From assembly GCA_028819545.1 (NCBI GenBank), contig JAPPLG010000029.1, positions 1 to 44,969 of the forward strand: 44,969 nt of DNA. The letters are read 5' to 3'. Position 1 is the first letter of the stretch, and each line of letters begins with the position of its first letter. The position numbers and the translations under genes are program-made. Positions 32,551-41,215 of this stretch are shown piece by piece. The notes under the pieces were generated by a model. It saw nothing but the letters and a program-made list of their open reading frames with translations. It was not told the DNA's origin and ran no database searches. This stretch comes from Bdellovibrionales bacterium. GTDB lineage: Bacteria; Bdellovibrionota; Bdellovibrionia; Bdellovibrionales; UBA1609.

Positions 32551-33749
32551 GATTCAGACTCCTCTTTAGAATGAGAAATTGTATGGTCTTTTATTTGATG
32601 CTCTGTATTTTTGGATTGTGATTGTTCACTTATATTGGAGTACTCTTTTAACTCTTGGCTTTGATTATTTGTTAAGTTTTGCTCACTGTAATTTTCTATC
32701 TGATGGGATTCTTGTTTCACTTGGATATTGCTATCAGTTTGAACAGCTCCTATTTCATTATGAGTTTCTTGGCTAATAGCCTCTTCAACAAAGGTATTAT
32801 TTTCTTCAGTAATAGCAGTTAATTCTTTTATTTCTTGATCGATAATTTGCTGACTACTTTCAGCAAGCTCTATTTGTTTTTCAAGCTGTAAACCTTCTTG
32901 TTCTTTTATGGCAAAGTCTCCATCAAAACCATTTTCAGTTTGAGATAGACTAGCTTCAATTCCCTTATGATTAGTCTCTATATCTGTTTTATTTTGAATT
33001 TCTGGATTATTTAAAATACTTTCATCACAATTTCTTATATAAGAATAGGCTTGTTCTCCACCTTTATAGAGAAAGTTTCCTCCCATGTAGGAGAATTTCT
33101 TTAAATTTTGAGAAAGTGGTATTTTTGTACTTTTAGATATAAGCCATATAGGGATAAAAAGCTTAGCTAAACTAGCCCCTCCAATAATCACATTATTAGC
33201 TAAAGCATTGTCACTGACAGCCACCACATAGACAGCAAAGTTTATGGAATACCATAAAAGAGGCCAAAGGGAGACTGTAAGGAGTAAAATAAAAAATACT
33301 TTTAATACCCCATAAGCTCTAAACATGGTGCCAAAAAATAAAACATAACTTGCAAAAAACCCAAGTACAGATACGATCACTACATAGAGTCCAAAGCTTA
33401 TCCAGTAGGAGATAATTCCAAGCCAATCTACAATTCTTTTAATAGTATTTATAAATAAACCCTCTCCAAGATTGATATTTCTCCAATCTCCAAGGGATAA
33501 CTCACTTGATACAAAGTAAGGGATTTGAAGAGTTAGTTTTAAGATGTCTGTAAAAAAGAAAAGCCCTAAGAATAGAAATAATGAGTCTTTTAAAATATCT
33601 GTAAAACCATCATTTTTAAGAAGGATAAAACCAAAAGCAATTCTGATAAAAAAAGCTAGTGGAAATAACAATAAAATATAATTTCTTGTTTGATTAAAAA
33701 CTTCCACAATTTTATTAAAAATTACTATATCCATTGGAAAATCTGTCAT
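32547..33749 (-). CDS. VirB6/TrbL-like polytopic membrane protein
   Basis: This inner-membrane channel component has 400 residues. About six or seven hydrophobic segments fill residues 1-210. The last 190 residues are hydrophilic and rich in Glu, Gln, Ser and Asn (for example QESHQIENYSEQNLT), a low-complexity tail of a kind often seen in VirB6 proteins. It follows the VirB5-like gene by a 24-base gap. Confidence 0.75.
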   Translation of the reverse strand: MTDFPMDIVIFNKIVEVFNQTRNYILLLFPLAFFIRIAFGFILLKNDGFTDILKDSLFLFLGLFFFTDILKLTLQIPYFVSSELSLGDWRNINLGEGLFINTIKRIVDWLGIISYWISFGLYVVIVSVLGFFASYVLFFGTMFRAYGVLKVFFILLLTVSLWPLLWYSINFAVYVVAVSDNALANNVIIGGASLAKLFIPIWLISKSTKIPLSQNLKKFSYMGGNFLYKGGEQAYSYIRNCDESILNNPEIQNKTDIETNHKGIEASLSQTENGFDGDFAIKEQEGLQLEKQIELAESSQQIIDQEIKELTAITEENNTFVEEAISQETHNEIGAVQTDSNIQVKQESHQIENYSEQNLTNNQSQELKEYSNISEQSQSKNTEHQIKDHTISHSKEESES

Positions 33750-33773
33750 TTATAAAACCTTCTCTTTTATTTC

Positions 33774-34481
33774 TTAAAATATCCCTAAAAACTTTTTTCT
33801 TTTTTTATTTTCTTTCTTATTTTTATTTTGAAAGGGATGAAAAATTCCAAACCCTTTTCTTTTAGAATGGCGGTTAATATAGGAGTATTGTTCATTGATA
33901 AATTCTTGTTCTTTCTTTTTTCTTTCAAGAAGAACTTTTTGGCCTGCAATTTCTTTTCTTAACCTTCTAAGCTCTCTTGTTTGAGAGTCTTGAAGAAGAG
34001 CCTTAAGTGTTCTATTTGTTTCCATCTGTTCTGATGCTGTAATAGCTTCAGGACTTTTTGCTAAAGCACCGATACTCTTTATTAAGCTATGGGTTCTTCT
34101 AATATAATTTTTTACAATATCTATTTGACCTGCTAAAGAGTTTGACTCGTACTCTCTAAATTCAAAAAATTCTTTTACATCAACTCCTAGTTTTTCATAT
34201 TCATTGATGGTTTTTTGAAACTCTCTTACCTCTTTTTCATACTCCATATATTTGTTTTCAATCCCTTGAAAGTTTTCTAGATCGTCTAAAACATTGACCA
34301 TAGATTCTGCGGCCACAGCTACACCCTCAACTTGTTTTTTTGCTTCGATTACGTCAGAAAGAAAGGCATGGCTCTTTATGGAGTAAAAACAAACAAATAA
34401 TTGAACCAATAGAGCCAGCCAATTCCTTATCTGACAGTTGAAAGATTTATATTTTAGAAAACAAAATAAACGCTTAAACAT
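33774..34481 (-). CDS. VirB5/TrbJ-like exported coiled-coil protein
   Basis: The 235-residue product has a signal segment ending near SHAF. Long helices follow, with ENFQGIENKYMEYEKEVREF and RELRRLRKEIAGQKVLLERK predicted to form coiled coils, and a Lys-rich tail (NKKENKKRKKFLG). VirB5/TrbJ pilus-associated proteins share this layout. It overlaps the VirB4-like gene by eight bases. Confidence 0.65.
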   Translation of the reverse strand: MFKRLFCFLKYKSFNCQIRNWLALLVQLFVCFYSIKSHAFLSDVIEAKKQVEGVAVAAESMVNVLDDLENFQGIENKYMEYEKEVREFQKTINEYEKLGVDVKEFFEFREYESNSLAGQIDIVKNYIRRTHSLIKSIGALAKSPEAITASEQMETNRTLKALLQDSQTRELRRLRKEIAGQKVLLERKKKEQEFINEQYSYINRHSKRKGFGIFHPFQNKNKKENKKRKKFLGIF

Positions 34482-36594
34482 AGTTCATCACCTTTAAAGC
34501 TTTTTCTTCACTAATGTTTAAAATGTTTTTAAGTTTTTGAACTTTATGTAAAAAATCAGGTTCTGTATTAGAAAGAACATATTCTTCTTTTGAGAGTCTT
34601 AAAAAGCCAACCTTAGAGCCTATAGAATCTTTTAATAAAAATTGAGAAAACTCTCCCTTAACGGTTCTAAGGGTTTTTAGTTTTTGAAACTCATTTTCTG
34701 TTAAAGAAAAGGTTTCTTTAAATCTTCTTTCTTCTCCATCATAAGAAAATAAGATTTTAAATTCGCTGTTATCAATTAAAGAAGTGTCGTTATTATAAAT
34801 TAAATCTTTTGAGTTTTGGGCAAGAAGTATTAAAGAACCGTTTAGTTTTCTTACATTTTTTGAAAGAAGAGAAAATGTATTAAAACAGTTTTTTATAAAA
34901 AATGGAGTCTCATCTGAAATAAATATAAACTTCTCATTTGGATTTTTATTTAATAGTTTAAAAGAAAACTCCGCCATAATATTTGCTATGATTGCTTTAG
35001 CGACATAAGAGTTTGAAGCTGTAGAAATATTTTCAAAGTTAAAGTAAATCAGTCTGTTGTTTGCTATACTTTCTTGGTTGTTAAAGATATTTTCATTTAA
35101 ACTTCCTTTTGTCCATCTAAGAAGTTTATCAGCTCTTGGATGATCTAAGGATTTATAGAGATTATCCAGATTTTTTTCTTTTTTAGATTTTGAAAATTGA
35201 ATAAGGTTTTTTTCTAAAAGAATTTTTTCTTGTGATGGAAGAGATGATTCTTTTTCCTCTAAGAAAAGCTTTTCAATAAAGTTTCCTGTAATTTCTATTG
35301 ATTCTTTTGAATCTGTTAAGTTTTTAAGAGGATTAAGTCCACAAGGGTTTTTAATATCGAGGTTATAGGTTTTTCCAAAAAGTCTTTCTACTGTCTTTTT
35401 ATGGGAGCCTCTAACATCCACTAGAAAGATATGGGCTTTTTCATCGTGAAATAAAGATTTTGTTAAAAGGTTAGCAAAAACACTTTTTCCTTTTCCGGAT
35501 TTACCAATAATAACCCCTGTATGATTAGCATAGTCTTTTGAAAAAGGATTAATCTCATCTAGGCTTAAATCTCTTCTATGGTAAACAAGAGAGCCTTTGT
35601 CTTTTTTCTTTTCATCTAGGGATGCTCCAAATCTAAGAAAGGGGAGAAAGCATTTAAGAGTTGAGGACTTTTCTATAAGCTTATAAAGAAGGGGGCTTCC
35701 TGGACTTAAAGCTAATAAAGAGGGATAAGCTCCAAAGCTCTCACAAACCCATTCTCCAAGTGTTGTTGCTTTCTGTAGGCTTTGAGCTATATCCCTCCGC
35801 AAATACGCTTCAGAAAGCCTTTTAAGCGTTATATGAGCTTCATAGTGAAATAACTCCTCTCCTGAAAGCTCCATATCACTTAAGGCTTTTTGAGTATTTT
35901 TATACTTTTCAAAACTAACTAGACCTTTTCCCTCTGCTTCTTCTTTGGATTTTTGATGTAAGGTCTTTTCTCCTTTCACGTGAGACATTTTTTCAAATGA
36001 AATATGAACACCAAAAGGCTTTGGAATTTTTTCTAACATTAAAGCTAAAGAAGAAAGACTTAAGGGATAATTTCCGCTATTTTTAAGCTTTAAAACTCCC
36101 ATAAGATTTTTAGAGGATTTAAGGCCAAGACTTGTCACTTCTAAAGGAGTGTACAATCCATATAAATCTTTAAATGAATCTGATGAGATAGGAACAGCTT
36201 TAATTTTATTTAAAAACCCTTCATCTATACTTTCATGAATTTCTGAAAGTTTTTTTGTTAATAGATCTTCATTTTTTAAAACATCTGTTTTTAAGATTTC
36301 TTTAAAAGAAACTTTCTTTTTATGCTCAAAATGTATAAGCCCCTTTGTTTTTAAATATCCTCTTTCTTTTATTGCTTTTATTCTTTCAGATGAAAGAGAC
36401 AGTGTATCTTTTGAAAACTCTTGAAAAAGACTTAGCTTTACTCTGACATCTATTGAAAGAGATTTTAAAAAATTATCAAGTAAACTTTCAATATTATCTT
36501 CAATCTCTAAATCTAAGTTTTGAAAAGAAAAACTTTTCCCTAAAAACCCAGTAGTTGAAATCCAATAATTTTTTCTATCTTGATAACTTTTCAT
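34474..36594 (-). CDS. virB4: Type IV secretion ATPase VirB4/TraC
   Basis: VirB4 drives pilus assembly and substrate transfer. The 706-residue product has the family length. It has Walker A GKSGKGKS (residues 364-371), VDVRGSHKK, Walker B FIFISDETPFF and a TraC-like KNVRKLNGSLILLAQNS stretch. The N-terminal half is the substrate/scaffold domain. No VirB11-type second ATPase is visible in the window. Confidence 0.93.
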   Translation of the reverse strand: MKSYQDRKNYWISTTGFLGKSFSFQNLDLEIEDNIESLLDNFLKSLSIDVRVKLSLFQEFSKDTLSLSSERIKAIKERGYLKTKGLIHFEHKKKVSFKEILKTDVLKNEDLLTKKLSEIHESIDEGFLNKIKAVPISSDSFKDLYGLYTPLEVTSLGLKSSKNLMGVLKLKNSGNYPLSLSSLALMLEKIPKPFGVHISFEKMSHVKGEKTLHQKSKEEAEGKGLVSFEKYKNTQKALSDMELSGEELFHYEAHITLKRLSEAYLRRDIAQSLQKATTLGEWVCESFGAYPSLLALSPGSPLLYKLIEKSSTLKCFLPFLRFGASLDEKKKDKGSLVYHRRDLSLDEINPFSKDYANHTGVIIGKSGKGKSVFANLLTKSLFHDEKAHIFLVDVRGSHKKTVERLFGKTYNLDIKNPCGLNPLKNLTDSKESIEITGNFIEKLFLEEKESSLPSQEKILLEKNLIQFSKSKKEKNLDNLYKSLDHPRADKLLRWTKGSLNENIFNNQESIANNRLIYFNFENISTASNSYVAKAIIANIMAEFSFKLLNKNPNEKFIFISDETPFFIKNCFNTFSLLSKNVRKLNGSLILLAQNSKDLIYNNDTSLIDNSEFKILFSYDGEERRFKETFSLTENEFQKLKTLRTVKGEFSQFLLKDSIGSKVGFLRLSKEEYVLSNTEPDFLHKVQKLKNILNISEEKALKVMNYV

Positions 36595-36607
36595 AAATCT
36601 TTAACCT

Positions 36608-36874
36608 TTAAAATAAATTTCCTTTAAACAACTTGTGAAAAAGACACCAGAGGTAATCCATGATGACTCCTCTTCTATATTTCAGTCTTATGGGGATCAG
36701 AATAAGAGATAAGAAGAAAGTTAAAATGATGGATAAAATCTCAAGGCCAACTAAAGAAAACATGAGCTGAAATAAGGTATAAAAGCACATCAAAAATAAA
36801 AGATCATCCAAGGTTAAGCCAAAAAAATTTGATTTTATATTAAGAGTTTTTGATGGTTTAAAAGTTTTCAACAT
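36608..36874 (-). CDS. VirB3/TraL-like membrane protein
   Basis: The 88-residue product has two hydrophobic segments (about residues 24-40 and 45-65) and a basic loop (RLKYRRG). VirB3/TraL proteins share the length and topology. It sits between the pilin and VirB4 genes, where VirB3 is expected. Confidence 0.7.
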   Translation of the reverse strand: MLKTFKPSKTLNIKSNFFGLTLDDLLFLMCFYTLFQLMFSLVGLEILSIILTFFLSLILIPIRLKYRRGVIMDYLWCLFHKLFKGNLF

Positions 36875-36909
36875 ACATTCCTTATTTTTTTAATTACTTG
36901 GTTTTCCAG

Positions 36910-37224
36910 TTAGTTAAATGTTCTATAAAAAAGTGTAAAAATAGTGGAAGCAGCGGCAAAAACAACAGTCCCGATAATGGCAGCTGAGAGTTTTTCCATT
37001 CCAAGTTTTTTTGACCAATAAAAACAAACCCCTGCGATCATTAAAGCTAACACTCCAACCACAGCTATAATTTGTCTTATTTGATCACTTGCATTTTCAA
37101 CACTGGATAAAAAATCTCTAGCTAGAACAAAGTAGGGGAGAGAAAAAATAAGGAAGTATAAAACATTCCTTGTTTTGGTTATTATTTGGACTATTTCTTT
37201 TTTTCTTAATTTTATGTTTTTCAT
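36910..37224 (-). CDS. VirB2/TrbC-like pilin
   Basis: The 104-residue product has an N-terminal hydrophobic leader (about residues 20-35) followed by two helices, IRQIIAVVGVLALMIAGVCF and LSAAIIGTVVFAAASTIFTL. This is the layout of conjugative pilins. The cleavage site is not certain. It is the first recognisable secretion component after the two lipoprotein genes. Confidence 0.75.
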   Translation of the reverse strand: MKNIKLRKKEIVQIITKTRNVLYFLIFSLPYFVLARDFLSSVENASDQIRQIIAVVGVLALMIAGVCFYWSKKLGMEKLSAAIIGTVVFAAASTIFTLFYRTFN

Positions 37225-37265
37225 GTTTTCTCCTTTTTTAAATATTTACTTTATAAAATATCTTT

Positions 37266-37781
37266 CTAATCTACTTTAATCTTAGAGGGGGTTAGTTCGA
37301 ACATTTTGTTTTTCTTAACCAATCTATTTTTACCAATTGCTGTCCATTCACTTACAGGTTGGTTTTGTTCTAATTCAAACAAATGCCACTCTCCAAAATG
37401 AACAAAAGGCTTTATATCTTCTGGAATATCTTTTTTTATAAGATAGCTTTTTCCTCCTGTAAGATATTTTATTTTTGAGCCGTTATACATAAGCCCTAGA
37501 TCTTCTTCTAATTTAGAAAGTTTTTCTTTAAGCTCTTTAATTTTTCTTTCTTCGTTAAACATCATATAGCTTGCAAGAGATGCTAAAAGACCAACAGATG
37601 TTCCAAAAAGAAGAGCATTTTTTTCTTTAGCTTCCGGACGGCTTAGTCCGTATAAAGCTCCTCCGGCAATCCCTATAGCTGTAGAGCTATATATTTTTTC
37701 TCTACTGGTTAAGTGAAGCGTAGAACAAGATGTAAAAAGAAAGATGAAAGATAGTAAAATGAAGAAATGTTTTAATAACAT
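37266..37781 (-). CDS. Lipoprotein with glycine-zipper, possible TraV/VirB7-type
   Basis: The 171-residue product has lipobox FTSC (Cys19). A glycine-rich segment follows (TAIGIAGGALYGLSRPE), then a hydrophobic stretch (about residues 58-74) and a coiled-coil (ERKIKELKEKLSKLEEDLG). The C-terminal 70 residues are unassigned. Place and type suggest an outer-core lipoprotein, but no family signature confirms this. It overlaps the upstream collagen-like gene by ten bases. Confidence 0.6.
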   Translation of the reverse strand: MLLKHFFILLSFIFLFTSCSTLHLTSREKIYSSTAIGIAGGALYGLSRPEAKEKNALLFGTSVGLLASLASYMMFNEERKIKELKEKLSKLEEDLGLMYNGSKIKYLTGGKSYLIKKDIPEDIKPFVHFGEWHLFELEQNQPVSEWTAIGKNRLVKKNKMFELTPSKIKVD

Positions 37782-38776
37782 ATCGTATTCTCCTTTGTAG
37801 AATTGTTATTTTGTGGTTTGTTTACTGTTTGATTGTTGCTGTATAAGTGTTTGGGTTCTTCTTTGAGTTTTTCGAGACAAACTATTCCTGTTACACCGTC
37901 TTTTCCATTTAACCCTCTTCTTCCTGAACTTCCTCTATTTCCGTTTTTTGGTCGAGATAGTCTATACCTACATAATCTTTTTCTATCTGTTCCGTTTTTT
38001 CCAGCACTACCACCATCACCACCTCGACTTCCTCTACCTCCTTCAGAACTGACTCCTGGGTTTTGCTTAATCTCTGTTAAATGAAAGTCTGATAACTGAA
38101 AGGCCTTTAGATAAAAAGAACCTGAGTTTCCACCATTTTTTCCACTAAAACCTGTTAAACCTCTTTTTCCATTTCCTCCATTTTCTCCTTGTCTTGGAGC
38201 TACCATACATTTATTTGCACAGTATTCACTGACTTCAAATCCAAGAAAGCTCCATGTGTCACACAACACGCGGTAGATAGCATTTTGTCCATTTCTACCG
38301 TCTTGTCCTCTAAGACTTGTTTTTTCACTTAGAGATAGTTTTCTACTTGAAACATGCCCTCCGTTTTCTCCGTTTAAAATAAGTTTGAGTTCTCCTTTAG
38401 CAGTATTTGTTTCAATGAGAGTGCTTCCTCCATTTTTTCCATCTTCGTTTTTTCTTGCTTTTTCGTTTTCTTCAAAATTTTGAATAATAGAATGATTTGA
38501 AATGAACTCATCAGCTTTAATAAGTAGATCGTATTCAAAGGTTTTAATTGTCACCATATTTAAAATAACTCTTTTGTTTTGTATTATAGTATTTTCTGTT
38601 AGTTCCATGTTTTCTTCGATAAGAGTTATCTCGTCTTCTAAAAATTCATCTTTATTTTTTGGAATCTCTTTTATGGTTTCTTCAGTTAGACTTTCAACTT
38701 CTTCATTTTTAAAAGGTAAATCGTTGCAAGCAGTTAAAATTAGGAAATAAAAAAATAAAAAATTTGAAACTTTCAT
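37772..38776 (-). CDS. Collagen-like lipoprotein with Gly-X-Y tracts
   Basis: The 334-residue product has a lipobox LTAC (Cys17) and several interrupted collagen-like tracts, for example GENGGNGKRGLTGFSGKNGG, GGRGSRGGDGGSAGKNG and GNRGSSGRRGLNGKDG. Four or more cysteines lie between the tracts (YCANKC, VCLEK). I infer a surface appendage or adhesin linked to the conjugation machinery. AAAGGAGG lies before the ATG. It is the first gene of the long secretion operon. Confidence 0.75.
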   Translation of the reverse strand: MKVSNFLFFYFLILTACNDLPFKNEEVESLTEETIKEIPKNKDEFLEDEITLIEENMELTENTIIQNKRVILNMVTIKTFEYDLLIKADEFISNHSIIQNFEENEKARKNEDGKNGGSTLIETNTAKGELKLILNGENGGHVSSRKLSLSEKTSLRGQDGRNGQNAIYRVLCDTWSFLGFEVSEYCANKCMVAPRQGENGGNGKRGLTGFSGKNGGNSGSFYLKAFQLSDFHLTEIKQNPGVSSEGGRGSRGGDGGSAGKNGTDRKRLCRYRLSRPKNGNRGSSGRRGLNGKDGVTGIVCLEKLKEEPKHLYSNNQTVNKPQNNNSTKENTICY

Positions 38777-39124
38777 AATCCTCCTTTTTTAAGTTTTGCA
38801 AAGCATTGCAGAAAAAACGAAAAAATAAAAGAGGGTGAAGCTCAGGCTTTTCACCATTGGTGAAAAATATTTTTCAAATTTTTCACGTATGAAATAGGGC
38901 TTTAAAAATAAAGTTTTAGTATGTAATAATTACCGATATTTTTCACACGTGAAAAACTTTTTTGAAAATGACTTAAAAAAAATATTGTTGTAAAATTTAC
39001 AGTGCACTTAAAAACGAAAATTTTTTAATCGTTTCTGTTCTTTTTTTGAATAAACCAAAGAGATATCTTCAGTAGAAGATTATGCTATAGATAGAGGAAA
39101 AAATAAAATATCTAATCTGCTTAG
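38777..39124. other. Control region of the secretion operon
   Basis: This 348-base gap has no gene. It holds the operator-like cluster at 38848-38956, a smaller inverted repeat TGCAA-AGCA-TTGCA at 38797-38810 and very AT-rich sequence. The minus-strand promoter must lie here; I cannot fix its exact position. Bases 38960-39124 show no clear feature. Confidence 0.65.
38848..38956. promoter_or_regulatory. Cluster of TTTTTCAC / GTGAAAAA operator-like palindromes
   Basis: Four inverted repeats share one half-site: TTTTCACCA-T-TGGTGAAAA (38848-38866), the perfect 16-bp palindrome TGAAAAATATTTTTCA (38861-38876), TTTCA-CGTA-TGAAA (38881-38894) and TTTTTCAC-AC-GTGAAAAA (38939-38956). They lie 72-180 bases upstream of the first secretion gene and are probably bound by a regulator of the operon. 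Confidence 0.65.
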
Positions 39125-40066
39125 TTATTGGAATCTAATTCCTATCATATTTAATTGAGCAGGAAATGCCCCATTACTATCTATAAAGCCCCTTGAAATA
39201 GGATCACTCCCAGTAAGAGAGAAAGAACTTTGTGGAAAATAACCGGCATCAAAGTGTTCCTGTAGATTTTTTCTTCTAACTAGAATGAACACATTTGAAA
39301 AGTTATCCTCATACTTTCCTGGTGAATATTGAGAAGCTAAAGCAACTCCACCACCTCCTAAAGTTCCAACAATTTCTTGAGGGAAATTTGTTCTTTTATT
39401 TTTGCGATCTTTTGAAGGATCGTATTTGAAAAAGTTGTCTTGAGTGTTTTGATCTCCATTTAACTGATTAAATAAGTTGTTTATTTCATCTTCTGATAGA
39501 TTTTTGAAGAGTAGCCCTTTATAGCCGCCGCCTCCTCCAAAAGAGCTAACAATGTCATTTGTAATATCTTCTGCTGAAAAATCATTTGTATTTTGTTTCA
39601 ATATTTCTTGAGTAGAAAGGCCTCCCCCTCCTCCAAAGGTGCTGACAATGGCGCTTTTAATGTCTTCATCTAAAAAGGTGTTGTTCTCTAATGACCCTTG
39701 GTCAACTATAAGTGCACCTCCACCGCCTCCAAGTAGGCCTGCGATGTCATAATTATTTTGTTCATTCTCATAAAATTCTTTCATGGTATTTATATCAGTG
39801 TTTTCGTTTAATATAGGGATATCCAAAAGGTCATGTGGAATTCTAATCTCTTCTTGATTATTGTAAAAATCCTCTTCTCCGTTTAACCAAACAATTGCAT
39901 TTATACCACTTTCAGATGGTTCATAGCTATAAAACTCAATTGAATGTTCTTCATTATTAGCCTGATTCTCGATGATAGATATTACATAAGAAACAGATAT
40001 AATTTCTTCTCCGTAAGAAAAACTACTGATAACCAATAATAAATATATCCAAATAAGCTTCATCAT
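39125..40066 (-). CDS. Exported protein with four glycine-block repeats
   Basis: I recognise no family. The 313-residue product has a signal peptide ending FSYG. Four blocks follow the same pattern, a hydrophobic I-x-x-x(L/F) stretch then four or five Gly: IAGLLGGGGG, IVSTFGGGGG, IVSSFGGGGG and IVGTLGGGGV. Acidic and Asn/Gln-rich linkers separate them. No lipobox was seen. It is coupled (four-base overlap) with the upstream regulator gene, so it may be a signal or sensed partner. Confidence 0.65.
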   Translation of the reverse strand: MMKLIWIYLLLVISSFSYGEEIISVSYVISIIENQANNEEHSIEFYSYEPSESGINAIVWLNGEEDFYNNQEEIRIPHDLLDIPILNENTDINTMKEFYENEQNNYDIAGLLGGGGGALIVDQGSLENNTFLDEDIKSAIVSTFGGGGGLSTQEILKQNTNDFSAEDITNDIVSSFGGGGGYKGLLFKNLSEDEINNLFNQLNGDQNTQDNFFKYDPSKDRKNKRTNFPQEIVGTLGGGGVALASQYSPGKYEDNFSNVFILVRRKNLQEHFDAGYFPQSSFSLTGSDPISRGFIDSNGAFPAQLNMIGIRFQ

Positions 40067-40800
40067 GAGTTTTCTCCTTTATTTAATTTTTTTATACAAA
40101 ACATATCGCAAAATCCTACAGAAAACATAGGGGTATCTCCCTTATACTCTTCTTTCTCCATAAGCCTTTGAACTTTTCTATGTGTTTCTTTATTGATTTT
40201 CTTCAGTTCTTTTATCCCTGCTTTATTTAAAGATTCTGTTTTATAAAAAATATAATTATTTCCTTTACAATCCGGCTTATATCTTTCTGCAAGAGTTACA
40301 ATGTGTTTCTTAAGAACTTTAAATGACAAAACAATTCCTTTCTTTTGGTTTGTAGCTCTATAACGATCTCCTTCTTTCTTTACGAACCCTTTATCTAAAA
40401 GTACTCGAAGAGCTTTTTGGCCATTATAACCAATACAATATGTTATTTCGTCTTCTGTAATGCCGTGATGAGAAATAGCTAGGGCATAAGTGATAAAGAG
40501 GTTTTGATCTTCCATTAAATCTTCTAGTTCTTCTCCAATATATTCGCTGGTTTTACTTTCATCGCTTACTTCTGTGATGTTGTATGTGATAAATGTCTTT
40601 AATTCTGGGATAGTTTCACAAAGCTTTATAATAGTTTTGAAATGAGGATAAGCTTTGCAATTTATCATTCTGTGAAATGTTGAAGCAGATATACCGATTT
40701 TATTGGCTATCTGGTTTTCACTAAGTGTGGGATTTATTTTTTGTTTTTCTGAAATATAATTTCTTAGAATTTCTGAAAACTGATTTACATCTATTGCCAT
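40063..40800 (-). CDS. XRE-type transcription regulator, DUF4423/TIGR02147-like
   Basis: The 245-residue product has an XRE-like helix-turn-helix at about residues 26-50 (LSENQIANKIGISASTFHRM). The C-terminal part resembles the DUF4423-type domain, with a winged segment ITEDEITYCIGYNGQKALRV, LLDKGFVKKEGDRYRAT and a final GDTPMFSVGFCDM. Regulators of this build are known mainly from Bdellovibrio and Fibrobacter. It is divergent from the defense-like operon and may regulate the element's transfer genes or this boundary. Family assignment is from memory of the layout. Confidence 0.65.
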   Translation of the reverse strand: MAIDVNQFSEILRNYISEKQKINPTLSENQIANKIGISASTFHRMINCKAYPHFKTIIKLCETIPELKTFITYNITEVSDESKTSEYIGEELEDLMEDQNLFITYALAISHHGITEDEITYCIGYNGQKALRVLLDKGFVKKEGDRYRATNQKKGIVLSFKVLKKHIVTLAERYKPDCKGNNYIFYKTESLNKAGIKELKKINKETHRKVQRLMEKEEYKGDTPMFSVGFCDMFCIKKLNKGENS

Positions 40801-41215
40801 TCCATTGCCTCACATAACATTCCGTGTAGTGATTTTCATATCATAAAATATAAAAAACATCTATAAGTAAGAATAAAGTTTTGTGAACTACTATTTTAAT
40901 GGTATTAAAATATGAATGATTTACATATTATTAACTTAATCTAATTTTATAAAGACTACTGTAATGTATGAATCTCTTAAAAAATTTTTCAGTACACTTA
41001 TAGTATATACATCTATATCATTAACATAATTATCAAAAAAGAAATGAAAATAGATAGTATCTCTTATTCTTCTATCTTTGAATTCTCATTTTGAGTCAGT
41101 TTTAATTGTCTTATTTTGAAATAGAACCTTACAAAAGGTATGCTGATACATTTAGATAATCAATTTGAAAAATAGATATGCATAAAAAATATATTTGTCT
41201 TTAAAGAGGGTATTT
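40801..41215. other. Divergent promoter region
   Basis: The 415 bases between the regulator and the defense-like operon hold no gene. They are extremely AT-rich. A promoter for the rightward operon is proposed at 41116-41144. I saw no repeat or hairpin that is clear enough to list. Confidence 0.6.
41116..41144 (+). promoter_or_regulatory. Putative promoter of the OLD-like operon
   Basis: TTGAAA (41116-41121), 17 bases and TATGCT (41139-41144) precede the first gene by about 70 bases. The sequence is so AT-rich that other combinations are possible. Confidence 0.4.

Noticed and set aside
37833-38084. Plus-strand proline-rich frame opposite the collagen-like gene
   Set aside because: Its Pro-rich product is the mirror of glycine codons on the other strand; no ribosome site.
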